From the NCBI RefSeq assembly GCF_019393635.1, contig NC_057867.1, forward strand, positions 60,282,492-60,346,491: DNA of 64,000 nucleotides, written 5' to 3'. Positions 44,491 to 55,720 of this stretch are shown piece by piece. Made by a program: the position numbers and the translations under genes. The notes under the pieces were generated by a model that was not told the DNA's origin, did not search any database, and worked only from the letters and a program-made list of their open reading frames with translations. Position 1 is the stretch's first letter. Every line of letters begins with the position of its first letter. Source of the stretch: Dromiciops gliroides (taxonomy: Eukaryota; Chordata; Mammalia; Microbiotheria; Microbiotheriidae).

Positions 44491-45894
44491 ACTAATAAAC
44501 CTTAAGGCACCAGAAAGAGATGAGGGTGTTGTGTATGAACGAAGCCCAAAAGTCACCTCCTCACTCAGCTCCCAATCTCTGATCCCGTGTCATTGAGGGA
44601 ATGTGGAGCGCCAGAGTTTCCCAAACTCTGAACTCAAAGAAAGAGGGTTTTCAGTTCTAGTTCAGGCTCGGGAATAATTGAGCATCATCTTCCCATCTGT
44701 CCCCACGGTTTTTGAAAGTGGGGGTCTTGCAGTGCAGCAGGAGCAGAGGATGCTGCTGACCCTCCCGCCCCCCCGGCCACACGTGCCCCATGCCTTTCTC
44801 CTGCCTCCTGATTCCTACCGGGCTGACACCTGGGCTGAGGCTGTCAGGCACTGCCCTGGCTTGATTGCAGCCACCTGAGGCAGTGGGGGAGCTGAACTGT
44901 GCTCTATGAGGCGGGCGGAGGGAGCGCTTCCCTTTACCTCACAGCTTCACTTCTAGGCACGTCTTTTTCTTATCAGTCAGTCTCTCTGTCTCTTTCTTTC
45001 TATTTCTTTCCTTCCTTCCTTCCTTCCTTTCTCCCTCCCCTCCTTTCTTTCTCTGTCTCTCTCCCCCCATTTCTCTCCATCTCTCTGTCTCTCTGTGTCT
45101 GTCTCTCTCTGTGTCTCTCTCCCTCTCTTCCTCTCTCTCTTCCTCCCTTCTTTACTTTTTCTTTTCTCATTAGAATAATTTTTAATCTTCCTCCTTTGAT
45201 ATCTTTCTTGTTTCTTTTTATTTTGCAGCTTATTGAGAACAGGCCTCTAATAAGAGATGAGAGTGGGGGGCAAGTGTGAAGAGCCCCCCCCCCCAATCCT
45301 TCACCTCTGAGGAGAGCAGCTGAGCCCTTGGCAGGGGGAAAATCTCCTGGTCCAGCCACATGCCATGCCAGCCCAGAGTACATAGCTGGCTGAATTGAGC
45401 CTGTCTGGGGTGCCTAGTGGCTACCAGGTGACCATGTGATGAGGCCTGCAGGAATAGACCCTGCATCTTTTATGTAAGTACCCGTCATGCTTCCTAAACG
45501 CGTTGCTTTTTCAGGCTCCTGTAATCCCTACTTTAGCAACCAGCTTCCCCTCTTTTGGAGCAATGGAATAACAGCTGCCCTCTTTCCATCATCTACCTTT
45601 TGAAGGCTAACCAAATTAATAAGCCAAGTCAAGAATTTTTTCACTCACCCTGTTTTGAGTAGAAAAACAGGGAATTCAAGTTGATGTCCCAAAATTCAGT
45701 GTCCCCTTCTTTCTGCTGGGTTTGTTGTCTGTTTCCTCCTTCTGGACAGGTGGTCTATACTATGCTGCCCTAAAAATATCACTTTTGTCTTTTTCTGTTG
45801 ATCCTCACCTTTACTCTCTGCATTTTTTCCAGTTCTCGAATTTTCTCACTTTTGCACCCTCCATCCCACCTCCATGTCCCCTTTAAGATAAGCT
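44491..45894. other. GC-richer unique sequence with pyrimidine tract
   Basis: 44520-44960 is the most GC-rich non-repeat sequence after the PLPP2 copy and holds a few CpGs (GGCGGGCGGAGGGAGCGC). Frames there are unrecognised. It could be a regulatory or UTR remnant, but nothing proves it. Confidence 0.35.
44979..45165. repeat. CT-rich (TTCC/TCTC/TGTC) simple repeat
   Basis: Nearly pure pyrimidine on the + strand, mixed units. Potential triplex (H-DNA) sequence. Frames of 126-127 residues across it are artefacts. Confidence 0.9.
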
Positions 45895-47530
45895 ATTATT
45901 GATTTATTTTGTTTTTACATCACCTTAGTTTTCCCCAGTATCCTTCCTCTGTCCCCTCAGAGGACCATAATCGTATAATAAAAATATTTTAAAGACAAAA
46001 GGAAAAAGAGGGAAAACCCAACATAACTGATGAATACATTGAAAAAGTCTCAAAATATGTGACTTGGACCACATTTGTGAGCCTCTCACGTTTGCAAAGG
46101 GGTAGAGTGGGACTGTATTCTCATAGTCTTCTTTTGGGCCAGGATTGTTCTTTATAATTTTCACACATTAACTTTCATTTTTTTATGTGTGGGTGTGTAC
46201 ATGTAAGTTCTTTCCCTTTGTTGTAGTTTTACATACACACACATAGTTTTCTTCACTCTGCTTATATGACTGCCTTAGTTCATAGAGATCTTTCCATGTT
46301 TCATTGTATTAATCAAACTCACAATTTCTCACATCAGAGTATTATTCTACCACACTTAGATGCCACAATTTATCCACTTCCCAATCTATGGGCATCCACT
46401 TTGTTTTCAATTCTTTCCTATCACAAAAAGTGATACTGTAAATATTTTGTTGTAAATGTATTTGGTGTGTATGTATTTGCATTTCTGTTATCATTAGTGA
46501 TTTGGAGCATTCTTTCATGTGGCTGTTGATAGTTTGCAATTCTTTTGAGAATTGTATATTCATATCCTTTGGTCACTTGTCTTTTGGGGAATGGTTTTGG
46601 GTTTTTATTTATCTAATTATTTATATAGCTGGAATATCACATCCTTTTCAGAGAAATTGGATACATTTTTTTCTCATTAGACTGCTTTCTTTCTTATCCT
46701 AGGTGCATTCATTCTATTTGTACAGAAATTTTTCATTTTCATGTAATCAAAGTTATTTAATTTTTTTGTAATTGTTTCTGTCCCTTGTTTGATTAAGAAT
46801 GCATTTTCTACTCGTAGCTGTGAGAGAGATTTGATCTGTTTTTCTTCCAATTTTTAAATAGTGTAATCATTAATATTAAAGTCATACAGTCCTTTAGACT
46901 GTATTGTGGAGTATGGTATGAAGCGTTAGTATAAGCCTAATTTCTGCCACACTATCAGATAGTTCTTTTCTAAGTAATTGATGTTTTTCAGTTCATTGAA
47001 TGCTGGGTTATTGAGTTCTGTCGTTTCTGATTCTCCCTTGTCTAGTCTGTTCCATTGATCTACCTCTATTTTTTAACTAGTACCAGATGGTTTTGATGAC
47101 TCCTGCTTTACAATATAATTTGCCATCTGTAAATCTCCATATAGTTTATAGTTTATAATACAGTTTGACATCTCTTTTCCTCCTTACCTCTTTTCATTAT
47201 TTCCCTTGATATTCTAGATCTTTTATTTTTCCAAATGCATTTCATTATTATTTTATGAGGTTCTGTAAATTATTCCTTTGATAATTTGATTACCATATAT
47301 TTAAAAGTGTAAATTAACTTTGGTAGCATTGTCATTTTTATTATATTGGCACAGTCCATCCATGATCACTGAATAGTCCTCCACCTGTTTAAGTTGTCTT
47401 TTCTAAGAAGCACTTGGTAATCTATACAAATGTTTTGTGTGCTTTGGTATATTGATCCCCATGTATTTATTCATTTTGTAGTTGTATGGTATGAGATTTT
47501 CCTTTATGTTCTTGCCTCTTAGATTTTGTT

Positions 47531-47677
47531 TTTTGTTTTTTAGTGAGGCAATTGGGGTTAAGTGACTTGCCCAGGGTCACACAGCTAGTAAGTGTTAAGT
47601 GTCTGAAGCCGGATTTGAACTCAGGTACTCCTGACTCCAGGGCTGGTGCTCTATCCACTGTGCCACCCAGCTGCCCC
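47531..47677 (-). mobile_element. Poly(A)-tailed SINE, antisense
   Basis: Exact duplication TTGCCTCTTAGATTTTGTT at 47512-47530 and 47678-47696. Confidence 0.96.
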
Positions 47678-48367
47678 TTGCCTCTTAGATTTTGTTGTTT
47701 CCATATAGAAATACAATTGTGTTTTGAGGGTTTGTTTTGTAGTCTGCATCTTTGCTGAAGCCATTGTATAGATTAGTCTTTGCTGATTTCATAGGATTTC
47801 TCAAGTAAACTATTATAGGGAGAGTTTCATCTCCTCTTTACCTATGTTTACACTTTTAATTTCTTTTTCTTGTTGCTGTTGCTAGCATTTCTGGAATTAT
47901 ATCAAATAACAATGGGAAGAGTGGATATCCTTGTGTTTTTGTGTATGAAGTTTAATTTTGGTTTTGTTTAAATACCTTTATGATTTTACAAAAGGCCCTA
48001 TGTTTATACTTATAGGTTGTCTTTTTTAAAGCATAAATGAGTTTTGTATTTTGTCAAAGTACTTTTTCTATATCTACTGAGATAATCACATGGTTTTGGA
48101 TATTTTGGTTTTTTAAAAGGATTATGTTGATTGTTTTCCTTATGTTGAACCATGCTTACATCTCTGCTTTAAATGAAGTTTGGTCATGATGAATGATTTT
48201 TTTGAAGAACTGCTGTAGTCTGTTAGACATGATTTTATTTAAAGTTGTTTAGTTAACATTCATTGATATTGGCCTGTCGCCTCCTTTTGTGCTTTATCCT
48301 TCCCTTTTTACATATTAAGACTATATTTGTCTCATAAAAGCAATTTGGTAGGCCACTTTCTTGCTCA

Positions 48368-48509
48368 TTTTTTTTTTGGGGGGGCAATGAGGGTTAAGTG
48401 ACTTGCTCAGGGTCACACAGTAAGTGCCAAGTGTCTGAGGCCACATTTGAACTCAGGCCTTCCTGAATCCAGGGCCGGCACTTTATCCACTGGGTCACCT
48501 TGCTGCCCA
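48368..48509 (-). mobile_element. SINE, antisense, diverged
   Basis: Duplication TTTCTTGCTCA. It lacks CTAG in CACACAG-TAAGTG, a small deletion. Confidence 0.92.
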
Positions 48510-49277
48510 TTTCTTGCTCAATTTTTGAGAATAATTTGTGTAGTATTGGTACTATTTTTTTTTTAAGTTTGAAAGAATTCTTTTGTGAATCCATTAGTAT
48601 GAGCGGATTTTCTCCCCTTTGTAATTCCTTTACAATTAGTTCTATTTCCTTTTGTGAAATTGAGTTACTTATGATCTCTACTTGTATTTCTTTTGGTTTG
48701 GGTACTTTATATTTTTGAAAATATTTCTTTTGTGTTCTCAGTTTTGTTAAAGGCTGTGTAACTGTTTACAAATTCTGATAATTCTTTTTATTTTTTCTGT
48801 TTTTGATATGATTTCATCTTGTTCACTTATTTTTATTTTCTGCCCTCTTATTTTTAATCATGTTTGCTAAAGACAAATTTTATTAGTCTTTTCAAAGAGC
48901 CAATCTTCACATTTATTTATCATTTTTATAGATTTTTTTGAGGGTTTGTTTTCCTATTTCTCATCTAATTTTTAATATCTCCTCCTTTGTACTTATTTTG
49001 GATTTATTTCTTGATTTTCTAATTTTTAAAAGCCTATTCAATTCATTAATCCTTTCTTTTTTCTATTTTTATGTATGTTTGTGGGGATAAGATTTTCCCC
49101 TGAGGATATTTAAAGAATATGTTTACTATTTCTGTCTTTTTATGGGTTTTTTTGCATTATTTCTGTGCTCTAATACATAGTTAATTTTTGTAAAAGTTCC
49201 ATGTGCTAAGAAATATGTACATTTTTAGCAGTCCCATTTAGAATATTCCATAAGTTTTTTAAAAATCAGCCACAATG

Positions 49278-49427
49278 GTTTTTTTTTTTTTTTGTGAGGC
49301 AACTGGGGTTAAGTGACTTGCCTAGGGTCACACAGCTAGTAAGTGTAAAGTGTCCGAGGTTGGATTTGAACTCGGGTCCTCCTGAATCCAGGGCCGGTGC
49401 TCTTTCCACTGCACCACCTAGCTTCCT
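49278..49427 (-). mobile_element. Poly(A)-tailed SINE, antisense
   Basis: Duplication CCACAATG. It sits at the junction of the L1 and the next element. Confidence 0.92.
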
Positions 49428-49436
49428 CCACAATGT

Positions 49437-50400
49437 TTTTTTTTTTTTTTAAATAAGCTACAGTGATATACACAAAGTGTATATCAACTGATCCCCAGTC
49501 AAAAGTGGCAAGCCCTGAAGAAATTTACATTTTAAATGTCAGAAAACATATTATTTTGTCCAGCCCAATAACTTTTTGTGTGGGAAACAGAAGGCTAGTG
49601 ATAAACAGAATTTCACTAATGTACAGTGATTCTTGAATTTGAGCTTTTGAACAAAAATAGTTCTCGGTAGTATTCACCTGTCATTAAACATTTTAGTCCA
49701 AAAAAAATCAACCCTAAACATTACGTTTGAAGTGGATGCAAGATATAATTTTGAATTTGTTTTGTTTCCCAAAAACTGCATAAAAGGAAATAAAACCATA
49801 CATGAATACAGAACTTTATGACAAAGCTCTCTATACTATTACATATCCAACATTCTTTGTACTGGAAAAAAGACTGGGGGGCAGCTAGGTGGTGTAGTGG
49901 ATAGAGCACTGGCCCTGGATTCAGGAGGACTTGAGTTCAAATGCGGCCTCAGACACTTAATACTTACTAGCTGTGTGACCCTGGGCAAGTCACTTAACCC
50001 CAGTTGCCTCACACAAAAAAAAGACTGAACAATTCTTGTCTACTTGGAGGGAAACAACTTTCAAGTTAATGGAGCTGAAAAAGGGGAAAGAAAAGAAAAA
50101 TAATGAAAATAAAGGACAACAGTATCACAAAATGGTCCAAAATTTCATCCTAAACAAGAATAAAAGAGGGAAGGGCTATTGAAGTGCTTGGTGAATATAC
50201 TTGTAGACATCCAGAAGCATTAGTAATAGGCTGCTATGTCACATATCTCTTGGTCCAATGGATAGTCGTTCTTGTGGTCTGCTCTATTGGTCATGTGACC
50301 ATACTTCCTGCCAAGAGGTCAGCAGGGTTGCAATCTGTGAGAAGTGAGCAGATGGAAAGCAGAAACTTTAGAAATGGTTAGGGCTGGAGTCCAATTATGC
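49437..50400 (-). pseudogene. Candidate retrocopy of an mRNA 3' end, parent unknown
   Basis: A run of about 15 T precedes sequence that, on the minus strand, reads like a 3' UTR ending CACTGTAGCTTATTT then poly(A). The body is repeat-free apart from one younger SINE and does not resemble L1, L2 or MIR. No coding segment is recognised, so the parent cannot be named. It could also be an unknown LINE tail. 49473-49495 is a perfect 10-bp fold-back (TGATATACAC, 3-nt loop). Confidence 0.4.
49877..50016 (+). mobile_element. Poly(A)-tailed SINE, sense
   Basis: Flanked by AAAAAAGACTG. The head reads GTGGTGTAGTGG, a diverged A-box region. Confidence 0.93.
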
Positions 50401-50407
50401 CTTAGAA

Positions 50408-50525
50408 CAGAGGTGTCAGACATGAGGCCCTAGTGATATGTGGCTTTCTAAGTCAGTCTGCAGCCTGCAGGGATCCTTAAATATGATTTAATGGCCCCAG
50501 ATTCTGTTTGAGTTTGACACCACTG
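50408..50525. mobile_element. Short DNA-transposon copy with inverted termini
   Basis: Begins CAGAGGTGTCAGACATG and ends GAGTTTGACACCACTG, near-complementary termini. Interior TCCTTAAATATGATTTAATG is shared with the copy at 55.3 kb. Confidence 0.65.
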
Positions 50526-50884
50526 CTTGACAGTGTTCAAACAGATCACTTTTTGACTGAAACAATTACAGTGATAGATTGTTGTCCAAAATGTAACTCG
50601 CTTAGTTAGGTGAGGTGGTTTAAATGGGTAGTATTGTGAGAAGGGAATATAAAGAAAGAAAACCTCTCCTTCCTGGACAGACCCTGGTGGTCCCGAGACA
50701 GTTGACTGCCATTCATAAATATTGTCTCCTTTGGGTATAGTGCTATATAGTTTGGAGAAGGATTCAATGTAATTTCTGCAAGTTCTTTCTGATATTGGTT
50801 TGTAGTCTATGGTTTCTTTTAGGATAATGCAATGTCCTTGTTTATCCCTTTTTATGTTTTGAATACTTGTTTATGTTTTGTTTG
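50526..50884. other. Unassigned sequence
   Basis: TTTGGGTATAGTGCTATATA and the T-rich text after 50740 could be an L1-like piece, but I cannot place it. Confidence 0.35.
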
Positions 50885-51075
50885 AGACTATCAATATTAA
50901 ACTTTCATGCTCCAAATGCCTCAGCTTCTAAATTCGTAAAGAAAAAATTAACTGAACTACAAGAAGACATAGTTACACGATAATGATGAGAGATTTCATT
51001 GTCCTTTCTCCCAGTTTTGCATAAGTCTAATACAAAGAAAGAAAAGAAAAAGTACTTAAACTGCTGGAGAAGTGA
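50885..51075 (+). mobile_element. L1 ORF2 endonuclease fragment, sense
   Basis: Plus-strand reading gives ILNFHAPNASASKFVKKKLT then ELQEDI, and later HKSNTKKEKK. This matches the L1 endonuclease around its Y-APN motif. One of only three sense L1 pieces in the window. Confidence 0.75.
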
Positions 51076-52429
51076 AAGCTAAAAAAAGCTTATACATTTT
51101 TTATTATCTCAATGCTCAGAAAATTTTGTTCCAACTCTTCATTTTTATACTGTATAAGCAACAGATTATAGGATTTTGTTTTCTTATCTAGTCTTATTAC
51201 TTTTTAAATATTTTTGGATTGCTTAATTTATCTACATGTAAAGTTATGAGAGTTAGGTTTCTATTTTCCTTCATTTGTCTCTTATATTGCTACCCCCCCA
51301 AATTGGCATTCTTACCCTCTTCCTCTGTTAACACAGTACTTTGTTCAGTTATTTTAGCTTAGTCTATTTTAAGTCAATAGTATTTCCACTGACTCTCTTC
51401 CCCTCACCCTCAACTTGTTCCTGACCCCTCTTTGTTACTTGTTTTCTTGGTTTTAGAGTTTTGCTTAACTTATTCCTTTTTCTGTTTTTATTCCTTTTTT
51501 AATTATTTTCTTCTTTTTTCTCTCTGTTAAGTAGTCAAGCAAAATCCATTCTCTCCTTCCCTTGAAATTATTTTGTTTGTTTTTAAAATTTTTAATTTCT
51601 AGATCTTTTTTTCTAAAAAGGATTTCTTTTCCTCATTCTTTTTTAGTATTTATCTTTCCCTTCTGTCTCTTCTAGAATTTTATTCTTTAATTCATGACCC
51701 TTATACTTTACTCATTCTTTAGTTTCTGTATTCTTCATGTGTTTGAAGCTTCTAAGGTACCTATTTTTGATTCTTTTTTCTAAATGTTTTCTTGGTAATT
51801 GCCTTATAGATCTTGTCCCTTGATCCCTTCTTTCTATTATGCCTTGCTCTTAAAAATATCAGTTCTTGCAGATGATGGAGATGTTTCTCCGAAACAGGAA
51901 TTTTCTTATGTCCCTGATAATGCAATTCATCATTAACCTTTGTCCTTCACGTGGTAATTCCCCCCCCCCCCCCCATTTGCCTAGAAATCATTTCCCTGGG
52001 TCTGTATTCTCCAGCTCTTCTGGGTGTCCATTTTCCCTGCAAGTTCTCATTCCTCTTCTCTTCAGTCAGGATGAGTGGTTTAAGTGCCAAATCCCTGCAG
52101 ATTTTACTTATTGTAAAGTCTCTATCTCCATTTATAGAACATCTCTCTTTTCCCATTGAAACATTCATCACTGCTACCTCTTTCCAGCAATAAAACATGT
52201 GTTTTCCCTTTTTTCCACCCTTGTCAATCTCTCCCTTCGCCTTCTAGCCCATTCTCCTATAGAATCTCTTGTTCCTTCCTGAAAGACCACAGAAGTTATT
52301 TTTCCTTCATTATTAACCTTTCATTTATTTCAGGTACCTCACATATTCCCTCTATCTTTCTCCCTTTCCTCCCTACTTTTATGCAATCTCCTATTCTTTA
52401 ATTTAGTCCCACAAAAATATTGATTCATT
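51076..52429. other. T/C-rich unassigned sequence, possibly LINE-derived
   Basis: Long pyrimidine-rich text with a poly(C) run at 51960-51974. Short frames in several phases at 51866-52401 share no family. An antisense LINE 5' part is plausible. Confidence 0.3.
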
Positions 52430-53051
52430 TGTAGATGTACTATTGTGAGGTTTAATCCATGATATCTCAGGCCTATTTTTCCACTCTCACTTCTATTTGA
52501 TTTCTTCTTTCACTCATGTCTTCTTAAATGCATTTAAAATAAATCACTTAAAGGTTTTTTTTATTTTGTTATTGCCCTTAGTTGATGAATTTGTATACCT
52601 TTCTGGTATATTTGTTGTCTGAGGTGTTTGAAAAGCAAATAATTTCTTCAGGCTTGATTTTCTTTCTAAGAATGTCTCAAATGCCTCTTTTTATTTCATT
52701 AATAATTAGAATCGGGTTTGCAGGCTAAGTCTCCTTGGGTTGAATTTTGATCTCCATTGCACTTCGGAACACATTGTTCCTTTCTCTCCTATGGTTTCTA
52801 GTGGATATAGAATAGTCATGTGTTCTTCAAATTCCATTTCCTTTATATTTGAAGGGTTTTTTTCCTAGTTGCTTGCAAAATTTCTTGTTTTTCAGTGGAA
52901 TTTTTCAGTTTCACCCTTGTGTTCTTGGATTTTGCAGCATAGAGGTTTTCTGGGGTGTTTTGCATATTTTCCTGGAGGCAATCCATGGATGGTCCGTCCG
53001 TCCATCCATCCATCCATCCATCCATCCATCCATCCATCCATCCATCCATCC

Positions 53052-53117
<66 letters not shown>

Positions 53118-53500
53118 TCGTTCATTTATTTACTTTTTGTTTATTTTTGGGTTGGCATTTTATTTTCAGTGTTCAGAAGTTCTGGGCTATTCTTTTTTTT
53201 TTTAATCTTGCATTGTGATTTTGAGGGGTTTTTTTGACTTGTATTTTTTTTGGGATACCTGTAATCCTTGTTGTTTCTATACATCCTTTCTTCAAGCACA
53301 ATATATTCTGGTTGTAAAGAAATCATGTTTTCTTTTAATGTTGCCTTTTGCTTCTCTTCTTCCAGATTGTCCTTCATTCCAATGTATTTGTGTTCCCACT
53401 TATTTCTTCTTCCTATGCTGTGCTTGTAATTCTCTGGTATGTGGTTTGCTGGCTATATTTGTACAGTTTCATCCTCTTCTTTGAATTCTCAGTTTAAAGT
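52430..53500 (-). mobile_element. L1-like 5' part, antisense (tentative)
   Basis: The minus-strand text has lysine/glutamate-rich frames (53377-53141, 53049-52843) with coiled-coil flavour, such as [20 protein letters not shown]. That would fit a LINE ORF1, but similarity to the clear ORF1 copy at 21.7-22.7 kb is not obvious. Confidence 0.35.
52993..53117. repeat. (CCGT)(CCAT)n(CTAT)n microsatellite
   Basis: About 13 CCAT units pass abruptly into 16 CTAT units. Same two-motif plan and order as the array at 29.9-30.2 kb, in unrelated flanks. Confidence 0.97.
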
Positions 53501-54089
53501 TGTCTTGATCAGATTTGCCAGCCTCTTGGCAAATATATTTTTACATACTCTCATCACATGTAGTCCATTGCCTGCCAAGAGCCCATCATTACTGTATTAT
53601 ATGCCATATCCTAGAAATCTAAATCCTGTTTTCACATATCATTTTCTTAACTAAATGTTAACTTCCCAAATCTGCCTTTCCCTCTCCAAGCCCCTATCTT
53701 CATCTAGTAGCAGGACTTCAGTTTCTTGCCCCAAAATTCATAAAGCCTTGGGCCTCAGCACTAAAACTGCCAAACTGAATTAACTCTGATTGCAATGTTT
53801 TTCCTCTTTTAGCTCTGGGGCTTTCTAGAGTAAAATTAGCAGTAGTGTAATATTGTGCTATGCCATGTATGTGAAGTTTAGAGAAGCACTAGGCCAATGT
53901 AGGTGAGAGTGGGGCAGCAAACTGCTTCATAAGTCAATTTAAACCAGAAGACATTGGAGTGAAACTCATATGTAGGTCAGAGAATGGATTCTAAAACCTC
54001 TGTAGTTTTTACCACTCATGAAACTATGTATGGTATGAAACATACACTGAGGATTTTCATAAAATTTCATCCTTTCATCTTGTTCTATG
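53501..54089. other. Unassigned sequence
   Basis: 53510-53720 has lists of short C/T-rich phrases that may be LINE 5' sequence. The rest is unrecognised. Confidence 0.3.
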
Positions 54090-54440
54090 AAGAACCATGA
54101 ATGACTTAGCCATTCTCAGCAATACAATGATCGAAGACAATCCCAAGGGACTAATGATGAAGCATACTATCCATCTCCAAAGAAAAAAGTGATGTTTATT
54201 GAACAGAGAATGAAGCATGCTATTTTCACTTTTCTTTCATTTTTCTTTGATTCAAGTTTTCTTATACAAAATGACTAATATGGTAATGTTTCACATAATT
54301 GCACATATATAACCTGTATCTGATTGCTTACCATCTCAGGAAGGGGAGAGAGGAGGAAGGGAAGGAGGGATAGAATTTGAAACTCAAAACTTTAAATAAA
54401 AATGTTCATTATTATTTTTTAAAATATCATTTAAATAAAT
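54090..54440 (+). mobile_element. L1 3' end, sense
   Basis: GAACCATGAATGACTTAGCC, AACCTGTATCTGATTGCTTA and GATAGAATTTGAAACTCAAA are the sense form of the L1 3' UTR seen antisense elsewhere. It ends in an A-rich tail with AAATAAATAAAT. Confidence 0.88.
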
Positions 54441-54559
54441 AAATAAGAAAAAAATTCATGCTTTCACTACTTTTTTCTTTTGAAGTTTGTGTAAATTTAG
54501 CTCTGGTTCCCATGAAGCAATATCATTAGTAGATATCGTTCAAGTTTTTTAGCATCTTT

Positions 54560-54720
54560 GCCTTTTGAAGCATTGTTCTTTCAGAAACATTCATTGAGTA
54601 TTAACTATATATAGGACCTTTTGCTGGGTGAGGCAAAGATGATCAAAGCTTGATCTTTACTCTGAAGGAGATTCCCTTTGACTAGAGGAAATAATACACA
54701 GAAACATCTGGACTGATGTT
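54560..54720 (-). mobile_element. L2 3' end, antisense, old
   Basis: ACATTCATTGAGTATTAACT and CTGAAGGAGATTCCCTTTGA. Weakly conserved. Confidence 0.55.
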
Positions 54721-54819
54721 TCCCCTGGTCTCTGGAGCAGAAATCAAAGTTCTGTAATTACTATTGCAGTGCATTTAGGAGAAAAAAAACTAAGAAGTTA
54801 TGGAATGAACATTTCTTAA

Positions 54820-55215
54820 GGCTCTTCTATGTGTTCAGCACTGTGCTAAGCAGTTTACAAATATTATCTCATTTAATCCTTACAACAACCCTGAGAGGGA
54901 AATGGTATTATTATCTTCATTTTACAAATGAAGAAAGTGAAAGGGAGAGAGGTTAAGTGACTTGCTCAGGGACACACAGCTAGTAAGTGTCTTTTTTTTT
55001 TTTTGCAGGGCAATGGGGGTTAAGTGACTTGCCCAGGGTCACACAGCTAGTAAGTGTCAAGTGTCTGAGGCCAGATTTGAACTCAAGTACTCCTGAATCC
55101 AGGGCTGGTGCTTTATCCACTGTGCCACCTAGCCGCCCCTGTAAGTGTCTTTTTTAACTCAAGGTCTTCCTGACTCCAATCCCAGCACACTATTCTTCAC
55201 TTTTAAATCTATCAT
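54820..55215 (+). mobile_element. MIR3/L3-type element split by a SINE
   Basis: GTTCAGCACTGTGCTAAGCA, CATTTAATCCTTACAACAAC and TTTTACAAATGAAGAAAGTG. It resumes after the SINE with CAAGGTCTTCCTGACTCC. Confidence 0.7.
54997..55139 (-). mobile_element. Poly(A)-tailed SINE, antisense
   Basis: Duplication GTAAGTGTCTTTTT. The target CTAGTAAGTG is itself a CORE motif of the host element, so the SINE landed in a relative of its own core. Confidence 0.94.
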
Positions 55216-55270
55216 GCTTTCTGCTGTACCGTGTGTATAATGAATTGCTCAGAGATATTGACTCTAAACT

Positions 55271-55492
55271 AGAGGTGTCAAACATGCAGCCTGTATGTAG
55301 GCTGCATGTGACCCACAATACTCGAAAGTGTGGCCTGAACCAGATGAAAATGTGATTGAGAAATATTTCATGAAGTAAATGAAAGCATAATACATCGATA
55401 ATATTACATTTTTATATTGCCAGTTTATAAGCTGCTGTGATCCTTATGTATGGTTTAATGGTTTCCATTTCCATTGGAGTTTGACACCACTG
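55271..55492. mobile_element. DNA-transposon copy with inverted termini
   Basis: AGAGGTGTCAAACATG at left, GAGTTTGACACCACTG at right. Within it 55282-55292 (ACATGCAGCCT) and 55299-55309 are perfectly complementary. Longer than the 50.4-kb copy, which has lost the middle. The hAT family is likely by its ends; no transposase. Confidence 0.65.
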
Positions 55493-55499
55493 TTTCAGA

Positions 55500-55720
55500 G
55501 GATAGGCATGATACGGTGGAAAAAGCACTGGATTTGGAGTCAGAAAATCTGGATTAAAATCCTACCTCTGATGATTACTACCTCTGTAACCTTGGGCAAA
55601 TCACTTAATCTCCATGGACCTCAAGTTCCTCATTTGTAAAATTAAAGTTTTGAAATAGATAGGTCTGAGGACCCTTCTAGCTCTAGATAAATGATTTAAG
55701 GAAACTTTAGAGAACTAGCT
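55500..55720 (+). mobile_element. MIR SINE
   Basis: GTGGAAAAAGCACTGGATTT, CTTGGGCAAATCACTTAATC and CTCATTTGTAAAATTAAAG. Confidence 0.8.

Larger units (their letters stand above)
45895..49275 (-). mobile_element. 3.4-kb L1 LINE, antisense, older subtype
   Basis: 3' UTR at left (TTTTGTTTTTACATCACCTT). ORF2 text can be followed from the C terminus (GATTTGGAGCATTCTTTCAT), through the reverse transcriptase (TATATCTACTGAGATAATCA, CATTCATTGATATTGGCCTG), to the linker (CAAAGAGCCAATCTTCACAT, AGCAGTCCCATTTAGAATAT). No long frame remains. Three younger SINEs sit inside. Confidence 0.85.

Noticed and set aside
44899..45383. 126-127 residue frames on both strands
   Set aside because: They cross a CT-rich simple repeat; the composition explains the lack of stops.
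52849..53237. Overlapping 87-122 residue frames
   Set aside because: Again microsatellite plus T-rich flanks, in three frames at once.
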